A DNA stretch of 64,000 nt, from positions 682,001 through 746,000 of the forward strand of contig CAWAMN010000002.1 of NCBI GenBank assembly GCA_963783235.1, given 5' to 3'. The position numbers were made by a program, and so were the translations under genes. Below the pieces are notes generated by a model, which was not told where the DNA came from, did not search any database, and worked only from the letters and a program-made list of their open reading frames with translations. The DNA is from Thiohalomonas sp963783235 (GTDB taxonomy: Bacteria; Pseudomonadota; Gammaproteobacteria; Thiohalomonadales; Thiohalomonadaceae). Positions 16,795 to 26,752 of this stretch are shown one piece after another (positions within the stretch are counted from its first letter, which is position 1; each line of letters starts with the position of its first letter).

Positions 16795-17499
16795 TCAGAA
16801 GTTGAACGAAAAACGTGCACCAACGGTGGTGATCTCACCCGTGCGGTCCACTTCGAAGGCGGCACGCCGTTGGTCGTCGTCGAGGCTGAAGCCGATGTAA
16901 CGCTTGGTCAGTCTGACTTGCCCGGTTCCATCCCCGCCGACCCCTTCGTGAAGCGCCGAGACCCATACCTGACCCAACCCCCAGTATGGCGTCAATTCCT
17001 TATTGGGGCGTGTAAAGGTCAATTCCAGGCTGCGGCTGGAGACATCGACTACATCCTCACCCTGCAGACCCGAATAGTTGGCGCGAATCGATGCCAAAGG
17101 CGGCTGTCCGGCTTGCTCTTTCACCAAAGCGTAACGCGCCGACACGCCATAGAGTTGCGCATCCCCGCTGGACGAGGCGGCTGAATAGCCGTCGACGTCC
17201 ACATGTCGGGCAATGCCCGACGATTCACGCAGAAGCGGGATCACAAGGGTTTGGGTCCGATAGCGTACCTGCTCCCGGACGATTCGGTCCTCGACCGTCG
17301 TCGCCATCACCGATGAGCGAAGGAATAAGGAGGAAAAACCGGGATTTTCGGTCGGGGCCTGCCCGTTGTAGCTGAGGGCCGCACCCAGCTGCCGGGCGAG
17401 GTGGCGGGACGACACGGAGTCCTGAGCCGCCGCGGATACCGGAAGGAGCAGTGCCAGAACCAGAATGGAGAGCCTTTTATGCATGCGCGTCGTTTTCAT
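16795..17499 (-). CDS. Predicted small outer-membrane beta-barrel protein
   Basis: A 234-residue precursor with a signal peptide cut near residue 25 (VSAAAQD). The rest alternates polar and hydrophobic residues in short strands and ends in aromatic FSFNF, the usual C-terminal signal of outer-membrane barrels. I do not recognise the family. Neighbours on the same strand are amgK and, after a 235-nt gap, the RND pump; it is too short to be a TolC-type channel. Confidence 0.65.
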   Translation of the reverse strand: MKTTRMHKRLSILVLALLLPVSAAAQDSVSSRHLARQLGAALSYNGQAPTENPGFSSLFLRSSVMATTVEDRIVREQVRYRTQTLVIPLLRESSGIARHVDVDGYSAASSSGDAQLYGVSARYALVKEQAGQPPLASIRANYSGLQGEDVVDVSSRSLELTFTRPNKELTPYWGLGQVWVSALHEGVGGDGTGQVRLTKRYIGFSLDDDQRRAAFEVDRTGEITTVGARFSFNF

Positions 17500-17734
17500 C
17501 CACCGTAAGGCTAACTCTAGTTAGGATGGAGAAAAATGGCCGCGATGAGTGTCACGCCCCGGGGGTAACGGGGTCACAGTTCTGGAAATTTGGCTACCTG
17601 CGTCACACTTTTCAATACCGCCTGTCTACAGCCGCAGCGACGGCATCGTGTTGCTATTGGCTGACATTTTCAGCGAAACGCAGCAAAAATGCAAAGAACA
17701 GAAGCAACAGCGCACTAGCGCCAACACCTCACGG

Positions 17735-20700
17735 TCAAGGGGCGTTGTCTGCCGACCCCATCCAGCCACGCACGCGTGTCCCCAGCGCTGCCCGCAGGTC
17801 GTCGGCGATCAGGTAAAAACAGGGCAGCGCCACCAAAATCAACAGTGTGGCGAAGAGCAGACCGAACCCCAGGCTAACCGCCATAGGGGAGAGAAAAGCC
17901 GTCTGCCCGGTGGCGAAGAAGATCAGGGGTGAGACACCCAAAAAGGTCGTTACGGAGGTGAGCACAATGGGACGGGCCCGCACCCGGCCGGCCTCGACAA
18001 CGGCCGCCAGCCGATCACCGTCCTCTTTGCGGCGGCGCTTGATGAAATCCACCAGAATCAGTGAGTCGTTGACCACAATGCCCGATAGGGCCAGGAAGCC
18101 GATCAGCGAGAGAAACTGCAAGTGGTGACCCAACATGAGGTGTCCCGCAACCACCCCGATGATCCCGAAGGGGATCGCAAACATCACCACCAGCGGGTCC
18201 AGCAGGGATTTGAAGAGCGCCGCCAGGATGAAAAAGATCACGGCCAGTGCGATGACCAGCGCACGCAACATGTCCGTTACCGACTCTGAGGTCTCCTTCT
18301 TTTCGCCAAGGAACAGCAGCCCATAAGCGGGAGCCAGGTTGGCGAACCGGTGGCGCAGGCGTTCGGTCACCTCCAGCGGCGTGGTCACTTCGGCATCCAC
18401 TTCGGCGGTTACCGTGGCGAGGCGCTGCAGACTACGACGATTGACGCTGGCAAGCCCTCGCCCCACCGAAATATCAGCCACATCACTGAGGTAAACGGAT
18501 TTGCCCGATGCCAGCGTCACCCGCAACTGCGAAAGGCTTTCCGCCCGTTCACGGAATGCCTCCGGGTAGAGGACGCGCACGGGAATACGCTCATCCTCCG
18601 AGGTCACCTGCACGACCTCCAGCCCCTGGAAGCCGGCTCGCACCGCATCGGCCAGTACGGCTTGAGTGAGCCCCAACTGCCGTCCACGGTCATTGAGGCT
18701 GTAGCGGTACTCCAGCTTGCCCACCTCCATGTCGTGGGTGACATCATGGGTCCCCGGCAGCCGACGCAGAAAACCGGTTATCTCCTCGGCGACCGAGCGG
18801 AGGGTGGATACGTCCGGCCCGGTTACCCCCACTTCCACATCCGCCCCCGTCGGCCCGCCCTGGGGTCGCAGGATCGAAAGGCGCTCGATTCCGGGCAGCT
18901 GTCGCAAGCGCTTGCGAAGCGCATTGATGATGCCCTCGGTATCGCGCTCCCGACTACCCTCCCGGGCGAAGTTGAGACTTACCAGCGGCGTTATCCAGCG
19001 CTCGATGAAGGTCTGAGGTTTCCGGGGTTTGAGATCGACAATCAACTGAACCTGGTTGGAGGCGAAGCGTACCGTACTGAAGTTGACGAATGTAACGCCG
19101 ACGTTGGTCAGCAAACTGGCGAGTTCTTCTTCATTCACCTCCTCCAGTATCAGGCGCTCCATCTCCGTCGACAGCCGTTTGGCGTCCTTGAGCCCATAGG
19201 TATTCGGGCCCTCCACATTGATGAAAAACTGCCCGACATTGACATGGCCGAATAGTTGGAACGGCACCCGGGTGGCAGCGATGGCCAGGGTGATCGCCAA
19301 CAGCCCGACGGTGGCGGTGGCCACGAAGTGACGGTTGATCAGACACCAGCGCAAGACCCGGGTGTACCTGTCGAGCAGCCCGCCCCAGTCGAAATTCCCA
19401 CGGCGTCGGCGCTCCGGCTTGAGCAGTTCGGCGGCGTGCGATGGGAGAACGCCGAAGGCCTCCCACAGCGAACCGAGCAGGGAGAAGCTGACCACGGCAG
19501 GGATTACGGCGATAAACGCCCCCATGGTGCCACCGATGGCGTACATGGGCAGAAAGGCGGCCACCGTGGTGGTGGTGGAAGCCACCACCGGCCAGAACAC
19601 TTCACGTGCGCCCCGCTCCGCCGCCTCTTTGGGCGCCATGCCATTTTCCATGTGGCGAAAGACATTCTCGTTCACGATGATGGCATCATCGACAATCATC
19701 CCGAGGGCGATCAGGAACGCGAATAGCGACACCATATTGATGGTGTAACCGAACCCATAGATAAAGATGATGGCGAACAGAAACGAGACGGGGATCCCCA
19801 GCGCCGTCACCAGGGCGACGCGAAAGTTGAGAAACAGATAGAGCGACACCAGGACCAGCACCAGGCCGACCAATCCGGAGGATTTCACGGTGTCGAGGCG
19901 GTTTCGGACGTAGACCGAGAGATCGCTGAAGAGGCCCACGTTGATACTGACCGGCAACTCGCGGTGCAGGTCGTCGGCCAACCGACGCACGCGGTCGGAC
20001 ACATCGATAGTGGAGCCTTCGGCCGTCTTGTTGATAGTGAGGTTCACCGAAGGCTGGCCGTTGAATCGCCCCAGGGTATTGGCCTCTTCAAGTCGCCGCT
20101 CCACAGCGGCCACCTGACTCAGACGCAGCTCTCCCCCCTCGGCGTTGGTGCGCACCACAATGCCCGCAATCGCCTCGGGGTGCGGCACGGTCCCCACGCC
20201 GCGAAGCAGGATATCGCCCTCCAGGGCATCGATGGAGCCACCGGGCAGATCGCCAAGATTGTCCCCCAGGGTGCGGGTCACCTCGCTCAGCGGCACCTTC
20301 AGGGCGGCCAGACGCTCCGGGTCCACTTCGACCCAGATCTCCCATTCCCGATCGCCGGCCACCCCCACACTGGCCACGCCGGGGATCTGCAGCAGGCGTC
20401 GTTTGATGGCCTCTGCGGCTTCATACAGGCGACCGCGGGCAATCTCGCCGTAGACGGCCATGCTGATCACCGGGAACCGGGTCTCCATGCGGGTGACCTC
20501 CGGCTTTTCCGCCTCGGCGGGGAGGTCCGTGACCCGCCCCATGACGGAATCCACCTCGCGTACGAACTCGCCCACATCACTGCCGGACTTGAGTTCGACG
20601 AGCACCGTGGAGACACCTTCACTGGAGGTGGAGGTGATCACGTCGATATCCGACATGCCATCCACTTCCTGCTCCACCGGCACGGTGATCTGCCGCTCGA

Positions 20701-20875
20701 CCTCTTCGGGGGAGGCCCCCTCAAACACGGTGGTGATGCGGACCTTGTCCAATTCCACAAGGGGAAACATCTCCTGGGGCATTGCCTGCCAGGAGAAGAC
20801 ACCGGCGATCACCAGCACCGCCAACAGAAGGTTGACGATGAGTGGGTTATGGATGGAGAAACCGATCAATCTCAT
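17735..20875 (-). CDS. RND family efflux transporter permease
   Basis: A 1046-residue inner-membrane pump of the hydrophobe/amphiphile efflux (HAE) family related to AcrB. It has 12 transmembrane helices in two halves with two large periplasmic loops. The proton-relay aspartates occur as paired Asp in ALGMIVDDAIIVNENV of helix 4. The start overlaps the stop of the adaptor gene by 4 nt. The substrate cannot be told from sequence. No outer-membrane channel gene adjoins it. Confidence 0.9.
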   Translation of the reverse strand: MRLIGFSIHNPLIVNLLLAVLVIAGVFSWQAMPQEMFPLVELDKVRITTVFEGASPEEVERQITVPVEQEVDGMSDIDVITSTSSEGVSTVLVELKSGSDVGEFVREVDSVMGRVTDLPAEAEKPEVTRMETRFPVISMAVYGEIARGRLYEAAEAIKRRLLQIPGVASVGVAGDREWEIWVEVDPERLAALKVPLSEVTRTLGDNLGDLPGGSIDALEGDILLRGVGTVPHPEAIAGIVVRTNAEGGELRLSQVAAVERRLEEANTLGRFNGQPSVNLTINKTAEGSTIDVSDRVRRLADDLHRELPVSINVGLFSDLSVYVRNRLDTVKSSGLVGLVLVLVSLYLFLNFRVALVTALGIPVSFLFAIIFIYGFGYTINMVSLFAFLIALGMIVDDAIIVNENVFRHMENGMAPKEAAERGAREVFWPVVASTTTTVAAFLPMYAIGGTMGAFIAVIPAVVSFSLLGSLWEAFGVLPSHAAELLKPERRRRGNFDWGGLLDRYTRVLRWCLINRHFVATATVGLLAITLAIAATRVPFQLFGHVNVGQFFINVEGPNTYGLKDAKRLSTEMERLILEEVNEEELASLLTNVGVTFVNFSTVRFASNQVQLIVDLKPRKPQTFIERWITPLVSLNFAREGSRERDTEGIINALRKRLRQLPGIERLSILRPQGGPTGADVEVGVTGPDVSTLRSVAEEITGFLRRLPGTHDVTHDMEVGKLEYRYSLNDRGRQLGLTQAVLADAVRAGFQGLEVVQVTSEDERIPVRVLYPEAFRERAESLSQLRVTLASGKSVYLSDVADISVGRGLASVNRRSLQRLATVTAEVDAEVTTPLEVTERLRHRFANLAPAYGLLFLGEKKETSESVTDMLRALVIALAVIFFILAALFKSLLDPLVVMFAIPFGIIGVVAGHLMLGHHLQFLSLIGFLALSGIVVNDSLILVDFIKRRRKEDGDRLAAVVEAGRVRARPIVLTSVTTFLGVSPLIFFATGQTAFLSPMAVSLGFGLLFATLLILVALPCFYLIADDLRAALGTRVRGWMGSADNAP

Positions 20876-22050
20876 CGGTCTGAGTCGACCACTTCCACCT
20901 GCAGACCGTCGCTGAGCGCAGCCACATCCCTGAGGACAATCCTTTCATCCCCGGCAAGTCCACGACCGACAACGATATGCTGTCCCTCGCGAATGCCCAG
21001 GGTGACCGGACGGCGCTCGAGCCGCCCCTCCTGAACGACAAACACGTAGGCCCCGCCATCCTCCCGCAAAACGGCGGTCACCGGTACCGTCAGCACGTCC
21101 CGCTGCAATTGCAGCGGCAGTTCGGTGCTGGCGAGGGTTCCCGGGATAATGCCGTTGCCGGTCAGGCGGATCCGCAGCGCATAGGTGTGGGTTTCCGGGT
21201 CCGGGTCACGCTGCAGCGCAACCACTTCCCCCGGTCGCGTCTGACCCGCCGCGGAAATCGGCAGTACTTGCCGGAGGGCGAGGGCGGCCGCGGCCCGGGC
21301 GGAAACCTCGGCATAGAGATCCAGGTTTCGGGTATCGATCAACTCCACCGCCGCCCGGGCCGGGGTCACGTAATCGCCAACCTGGAAATGGACCTGGTTG
21401 ACCGTGCCGGCGAAAGGGGCCATCAGGCGACTGCGGGCAAGATTGCGGGCGGCGCGGCTGCGATCCGCTTCACGCAATACCCGCCGCTCCTCGGCGGTCT
21501 CGACCGAATAGCGCAGGCGAGCCTCCTCCGAGCGCAGTTGCATGAGCCGCTGCCGGGCACTCCCCAATTGGGAGCGGGAGGCCAGTGACTGGCTACGGAG
21601 GGTCTCCAGCCGCTCGACTTCGTCGGCCTGCAGCTGACGGTTCTGCTCGGCCAGTTCGAGAAGCCGCCGATCCCGGGCTACCGCCACCCTTTCCTGCTTC
21701 GACTGCGCGTCGGCCAGGGCGAGGGCATCGGCAAAGTCCCCGTCCTCCAGAACCAGGAGCGGATCGCCGGCGTCCACCGTCTGACCGGGCTCGACGGCAC
21801 GCTCGGCTATCTGGCCGTTCACCTGGAAATTGAGCACTGCCCGCCGTGCGGGTCGCAGCCGACCGGTGACTTCGACGGTCGGCTGCAGGTCCGTGCGCTG
21901 TACCCGCTCGGTCGTCACCCGGGTCAGCGGGAGCTCCCTGAGCTTCGTTTCCTTGCCGCCGGCCGTGACCACCAGCACGGCAACGATAGAAGCGGAAAAA
22001 AGGGCGAGGGCCGCCGTATGACGGCGCCCGAGCCGGTCACGAACGTCCAT
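20872..22050 (-). CDS. RND efflux periplasmic adaptor (HlyD/MFP family)
   Basis: A 392-residue membrane fusion protein with one N-terminal membrane anchor (about 12-30), a lipoyl-like half (LNFQVNGQIAERAVEPGQTV), a long alpha-helical hairpin rich in Arg/Glu/Leu (about 105-200), a second lipoyl half (SRLMAPFAGTVNQVHFQVGD) and a beta-barrel. It links the inner-membrane pump to an outer-membrane channel. It is the first gene of the pair and is divergent from lptD across 102 nt. Confidence 0.9.
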   Translation of the reverse strand: MDVRDRLGRRHTAALALFSASIVAVLVVTAGGKETKLRELPLTRVTTERVQRTDLQPTVEVTGRLRPARRAVLNFQVNGQIAERAVEPGQTVDAGDPLLVLEDGDFADALALADAQSKQERVAVARDRRLLELAEQNRQLQADEVERLETLRSQSLASRSQLGSARQRLMQLRSEEARLRYSVETAEERRVLREADRSRAARNLARSRLMAPFAGTVNQVHFQVGDYVTPARAAVELIDTRNLDLYAEVSARAAAALALRQVLPISAAGQTRPGEVVALQRDPDPETHTYALRIRLTGNGIIPGTLASTELPLQLQRDVLTVPVTAVLREDGGAYVFVVQEGRLERRPVTLGIREGQHIVVGRGLAGDERIVLRDVAALSDGLQVEVVDSDR

Positions 22051-22152
22051 AGCAGATCGCGGAATTTGAAGGGAATCTCATTCTATGCGATTTTAGCGGG
22101 CTTTATGGCCGCCTCGACGGCTTAACCACACGTTCAAGGCCGGATCACTCCC

Positions 22153-24315
22153 TTGTCCAGAGCTTATCGTCGAATTTCCGCCGCTGCCCTGTTGGCGCTA
22201 GCCGCGCCCGCTCATGGCCAGCAAGGGGAATGGTCCTATTGCGCGCCAATCACTGTGCCGCCGCTCGCGGGGGACCTGGCACCGGGCATCACCTACATCG
22301 ACGCGGACCGGTTGGATGCGCAGCGGGGCGGTGTCAGCACTTTCCTGGGCGATGTCGCCCTGCGCCGGGACAACCGCCAGGCGTTCAGCGATACGCTGAT
22401 CTACAACCAACAGGAAGATACCGCGACACTGATCGGAAATATCCGCTATCAGACTCCCGATACGCTGCTTTTCGGCGAGCGGGCCAAATTCTATCTGGAA
22501 GAGGATAGCGGACAGCTCCAGGACGCCCGATTTCGCCTGATTCCCACGCACGGCTACGGCACCGCGGAACTGGTGGAGATCATCACCCCCGATTTCACCC
22601 AGATGGAGACCGCGAGCTACACGACCTGCGATCCCGAGGATCAGTTCTGGAGTCTCAAGGCCAGCCGGCTCGATTTGGACGAGGCAACGAATACGGGCGA
22701 GGCCTATAACGTCAGGATTGATATCAAGGGCGTTCCCATCTTCTATTCGCCCTATCTCAACTTCCCGTTGGCGGGACGCAAGAGCGGCTTCCTAGCGCCC
22801 TCATTCGGAAGCTCCGAGACGGGCGGGACCGACCTCTCCGTGCCCTATTATTGGAATATCGCACCGGATCGCGATGCGACCTTCACGCCGCGCCACATCG
22901 AAAACCGCGGCACCATGCTGTACAGCGAGTTCCGTTACCTGAACCCGAATTCCTACGGGCAGATCAATTATGACTACCTGCCCGACGACTCACTGTTCGA
23001 GGATGACCGTTCGTTCCTCGGCCTTACCCAAAGTGCCCGCCGGGATGGCTGGACGAGCGACCTTCTGTACCAGGAGGTCTCCGATGACCAGTACTTCGAC
23101 GATATCTCCGGCAGCCAGAGCGTTACCAGTCAGACTCACCTCGAGCGGCACCTGAATCTCAAATACCAGTCCAACTGGTGGTCATTCCTGGGCCGTGTCC
23201 AGGAGTACCAGACGCTGACCGGTACAGAGCCCTACCAGCGCCGGCCCCAGCTGGTGCTCGATGCCTCGCCACCGCCCCGGGGCGGCCTGGAGTTCGACTG
23301 GCACAGCGAAGTCGTGCGCTTCGCGCTCGATGAGGAGCCGACCGCCGCACGTCCGACCGGCACCCGCCTGGATTTGATGCCATCGGTGAGCCTGCCGCAG
23401 CGGGGCATCGCCTGGTTCCTCACCCCGAAGCTCTCGCTGCGGCATACTCAATATCGGTTGGACGAGACCGAGGATGAGGAGCTGTCCCGCACCCTGCCCA
23501 CCGCCAGCATCGATAGCGGGCTCTTTTTTGAACGGGACCTCAGCATCGGCGGCCGCGGGTTGCTGCAGACGCTGGAGCCGCGGCTCTTTTACCTCTATAC
23601 GCCCTACGAGGACCAGAGCGACCTACCCCTCTTCGACACCGGCCTTTACGGCACCAGCTACTCCCAGCTTTTCCGTGAGAACCGCTTCTCCGGACCCGAT
23701 CGCGTGGGGGACGCCAATCAGCTGACCACTGCGCTCACCACGCGTTTTATCGATGCCGAGAGCGGCGCGGAACTGCTGAGCGCGAGCATTGGTCAGATCC
23801 AGTACTTCCGCGATCGCCGAGTACGGCTGAATCCCGCCGCCGAAGAGCTGGAGACGGCCAGCTCGGAGGTCATCGGCGAACTCCGCTCCCGGCCGGTGCC
23901 GGGCTGGGACCTCAGCGCCAGCGCCGTCTACGACCCGCATGAGGACCTAAGCGAGGTGCTCACGGGGCGAGTCCGGTACAATCCCGGGGAGCGCAAGAAT
24001 TTTACCCTGAGCTACCGCCTGCGCGAGCCGAACCTGGAGCAGACCGATTTGGCCTTCTTCTGGCCGGTCGTCCGGCACTGGAACGTCCTCGGACGCTGGA
24101 ACTACGACTTGCTCAAGGAGCAGAATCTCGACCAGATATTCGGCCTTGAATATCAGTCCTGCTGCTGGTCGATACGAACGATAATGCGCCGCACCCTCGA
24201 CACGACCACCCTGGAGCAGGAGCATAGCTTTATGATCCTGTTTGAGCTGAAAGGCCTCACCCAAATCGGCGATCGGCTCGAAGACGAGGTCGAACGCGGC
24301 ATCCTGGGCTACTGA
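22153..24315 (+). CDS. lptD: LPS assembly outer-membrane protein LptD
   Basis: A 720-residue LPS translocon protein. A TTG start at 22153 gives a signal peptide cut after APAHG. The N-terminal jellyroll (OstA-like) domain spans about 45-180 and the rest is a large beta-barrel. Cysteines for the essential disulfides are visible: YCAP near the N-terminus, TTCDPED after the jellyroll, and the adjacent pair in QSCCWS near the C-terminus. It inserts lipopolysaccharide in the outer leaflet with LptE. surA follows after 9 nt. Confidence 0.93.
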   Translation: MSRAYRRISAAALLALAAPAHGQQGEWSYCAPITVPPLAGDLAPGITYIDADRLDAQRGGVSTFLGDVALRRDNRQAFSDTLIYNQQEDTATLIGNIRYQTPDTLLFGERAKFYLEEDSGQLQDARFRLIPTHGYGTAELVEIITPDFTQMETASYTTCDPEDQFWSLKASRLDLDEATNTGEAYNVRIDIKGVPIFYSPYLNFPLAGRKSGFLAPSFGSSETGGTDLSVPYYWNIAPDRDATFTPRHIENRGTMLYSEFRYLNPNSYGQINYDYLPDDSLFEDDRSFLGLTQSARRDGWTSDLLYQEVSDDQYFDDISGSQSVTSQTHLERHLNLKYQSNWWSFLGRVQEYQTLTGTEPYQRRPQLVLDASPPPRGGLEFDWHSEVVRFALDEEPTAARPTGTRLDLMPSVSLPQRGIAWFLTPKLSLRHTQYRLDETEDEELSRTLPTASIDSGLFFERDLSIGGRGLLQTLEPRLFYLYTPYEDQSDLPLFDTGLYGTSYSQLFRENRFSGPDRVGDANQLTTALTTRFIDAESGAELLSASIGQIQYFRDRRVRLNPAAEELETASSEVIGELRSRPVPGWDLSASAVYDPHEDLSEVLTGRVRYNPGERKNFTLSYRLREPNLEQTDLAFFWPVVRHWNVLGRWNYDLLKEQNLDQIFGLEYQSCCWSIRTIMRRTLDTTTLEQEHSFMILFELKGLTQIGDRLEDEVERGILGY

Positions 24316-24324
24316 CGATAGAAA

Positions 24325-25635
24325 ATGATGAAACCACCGATCGCAACGCTATTCACCATCGCCCTCGGGGCGCTATTGCTGACCGCCTCCAACGCCGGCG
24401 CAGCGCCGCGCATCGACGAACTCGATCGCGTGGTCGCCGTGGCGAACGACAATGTGGTGACCCTGAAGGAACTCGAACAGCGGATGGAGACGGTTAAGCT
24501 GAAGCTCCGGCAGTCCTCCAAAGGCGACTTACCGCCGGATGATGTATTGCGCCCGCAGGTTCTCGAACGGCTCATCCTCGAGCGCCTGCAGCTGGATCGC
24601 GCCCGCGAATCGGGCATCCGGGTGGGTGATGAAGAGGTCAATCGAACCATCGCCCGCATCGCCGCGGACAGCGGACTCTCCCTGCGCGACTTCAGGGACG
24701 TTCTCGCCGAGGACGGCGTGGAGTTCGCCGATTTCCGCGAAGATATCCGTCAGGAGATGATCATCGCCCGTCTGCGAACCCGCGAGGTCGAAAACCGCGT
24801 CAAGGTTTCCGAGGCGGAGGTGGAGCATTTCCTGGAGAACCGGACCGGGCGCGACGCCGAACAGCTGCAATACCGTCTTTCGCACATCCTCATCGCCGTG
24901 CCCGAGGCGGCAAGCCCCGAGCAGGTAAAGAAAGGTCGGGCCGAGGCCACCGAGGTGGTCGAGCAGTTGCGCAGCGGCGCCGATTTTCGCCAGATGGCCG
25001 TCGCCCATTCCGACGGCCAACAGGCGCTGGAGGGCGGTGATCTGGGCTGGCGCAGCCGCGATCAGTTGCCCACCCTGTTCGCCGATGCGGTTGCCGACAT
25101 GAAGCCCGGCGAAGTGACGGCCCCGATCCGCAGCCCCAGCGGGTTCCATCTCGTGCGGCTGGAAGCCACGCGGGGTCAGGCCAAGCATGTGGTCCAACAG
25201 AAACATGCAAGGCACATTTTGATCAGCACCGATGAGTTGGTATCCGATTACGATGCCCGCATCCGGCTGGAGCGCCTGCGTGACCGTATCAAGGCGGGCG
25301 AGGATTTCGCCGCCCTGGCGCGTACCCACTCCGATGACAAGGGTTCGGCCCGCAAGGGCGGCGACCTGGGGTGGACCAGTCCCGGGGCATTCGTGCCCGC
25401 CTTCGAACAGGCGCTCAACGAGCTCTCGCCAGGCGAGATCAGTCAGCCGTTCAAGAGCGAATTCGGCTGGCACATCGTGCAGCTTCTGGGGCGCCGCGAT
25501 CACGACAACACCGAAGCCTACCGCCGCAGCCGTGCCCACAGGGCGCTTCGCGAACGCAAGGCCGAGGAGGAGTTGCAGAGCTGGCTTCGCCGCCTGCGGG
25601 ATGAGGCGTACGTGGAAACCCGGCTGGAGGGGTAG
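24325..25635 (+). CDS. surA: Periplasmic chaperone/peptidyl-prolyl isomerase SurA
   Basis: A 436-residue precursor with a signal peptide (cut after SNAGA), a SurA N-terminal chaperone domain (about 30-175) and two parvulin domains. The first parvulin contains LSHILIAVPE and GGDLGWRSRDQLP, the second ARHILISTD and KGGDLGWTSPGAFVPAFE. It folds outer-membrane proteins including LptD, which fits its place directly behind lptD. A second Met directly after the first could equally be the start. Confidence 0.94.
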   Translation: MMKPPIATLFTIALGALLLTASNAGAAPRIDELDRVVAVANDNVVTLKELEQRMETVKLKLRQSSKGDLPPDDVLRPQVLERLILERLQLDRARESGIRVGDEEVNRTIARIAADSGLSLRDFRDVLAEDGVEFADFREDIRQEMIIARLRTREVENRVKVSEAEVEHFLENRTGRDAEQLQYRLSHILIAVPEAASPEQVKKGRAEATEVVEQLRSGADFRQMAVAHSDGQQALEGGDLGWRSRDQLPTLFADAVADMKPGEVTAPIRSPSGFHLVRLEATRGQAKHVVQQKHARHILISTDELVSDYDARIRLERLRDRIKAGEDFAALARTHSDDKGSARKGGDLGWTSPGAFVPAFEQALNELSPGEISQPFKSEFGWHIVQLLGRRDHDNTEAYRRSRAHRALRERKAEEELQSWLRRLRDEAYVETRLEG

Positions 25636-25717
25636 CCAGGCAGCTCGCCTCATTTCACTTGCGAAAGAATTCCACTCGGTACCGGCGCTTCAAAAGCCGT
25701 ACGGGACTCCGTTTAGC

Positions 25718-26752
25718 ATGCACTCAAGCCCTCTCCGTTTTGCACTCACGCCCGGCGAGCCCGCCGGTATCGGGCCGGACCTGGTCGTTCGCCTGTGCCA
25801 GCAGGCCCGAAACGAAGAGTGGGTGGCGGTTGCGGATCCCGATCTCCTGGAAAGTCGCGCCCGGGCAATGGGCCTGGATATCGATTTGGAGGCGTATCAG
25901 TCCGGCTCCGAGGTGTCACGCGAGGCGGGCCGCTTAAGCGTTCTACCGGTGAGACTCGGAGATCGGAGCGAGCCCGGTCGATTGCAGCCGCGAAACGCCC
26001 GCTACGTGTTGGAGACCCTGGAAGCCGCGGTGGATGGCTGCGTAGCCGGACACTTCGCCGGACTGATCACCGGGCCGGTTCACAAGGGCATCATCAATGA
26101 GGCGGGAGTGGCGTTTACCGGCCATACCGAGTTTCTGGCCGAGCGCACCGGTACCCGACAGGTCGTGATGATGCTGGCCACCCCCGGGTTGCGCGTGGCA
26201 CTGGCCACCACCCACCTGCCTCTTTGTGAAATCAGCGCGGCCATAACCAGGGACGGTCTGACCGAGACCCTGACTATCCTGGACCATGACCTGCGTATGC
26301 GCTTCGGGCTCCCCCGGCCCCGCATCCTCGTTTGCGGGCTCAATCCGCACGCCGGGGAAGGCGGCCACCTCGGCCGTGAAGAGATCGACGTAATCGAGCC
26401 CGTTCTGGATGCCTTGCGCAGCCGCGGGCTGGATCTGGTCGGCCCGCTGCCTGCCGATACGGCCTTCACGCCGGGCCCGCTGGCCGAGGCCGATGCCGTA
26501 TTGGCCATGTACCACGATCAGGGGCTTCCGGTACTCAAGCACAAGGGCTTCGGTCGGGCGGTGAACGTCACCCTCGGCCTGCCCATCGTCCGTACCTCGG
26601 TGGACCACGGCACCGCCCTGGACCTCGCCGGCACCGGTCGGGCCGATCCGGGAAGCCTTGTCTATGCCCTCGAAGTCGCCCGCCAGATGACAGGCGACGG
26701 CTCATCACCGACCACCCACCCGCGCCCGGTAACCAGCGACCAGACATCATGA
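25718..26752 (+). CDS. pdxA: 4-hydroxythreonine-4-phosphate dehydrogenase PdxA
   Basis: A 344-residue dehydrogenase of vitamin B6 synthesis. ATG 25718 begins HSSPLRFALTPGEPAGIGPD, the typical PdxA N-terminus; the reading frame is open much further upstream but inside surA. Metal and substrate motifs include the His in FTGHTEFLAE, the segment CGLNPHAGEGGHLG and AMYHDQGLPVLKH. It oxidises 4-phosphohydroxy-threonine. Its stop overlaps the rsmA ATG (ATGA). Confidence 0.94.
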   Translation: MHSSPLRFALTPGEPAGIGPDLVVRLCQQARNEEWVAVADPDLLESRARAMGLDIDLEAYQSGSEVSREAGRLSVLPVRLGDRSEPGRLQPRNARYVLETLEAAVDGCVAGHFAGLITGPVHKGIINEAGVAFTGHTEFLAERTGTRQVVMMLATPGLRVALATTHLPLCEISAAITRDGLTETLTILDHDLRMRFGLPRPRILVCGLNPHAGEGGHLGREEIDVIEPVLDALRSRGLDLVGPLPADTAFTPGPLAEADAVLAMYHDQGLPVLKHKGFGRAVNVTLGLPIVRTSVDHGTALDLAGTGRADPGSLVYALEVARQMTGDGSSPTTHPRPVTSDQTS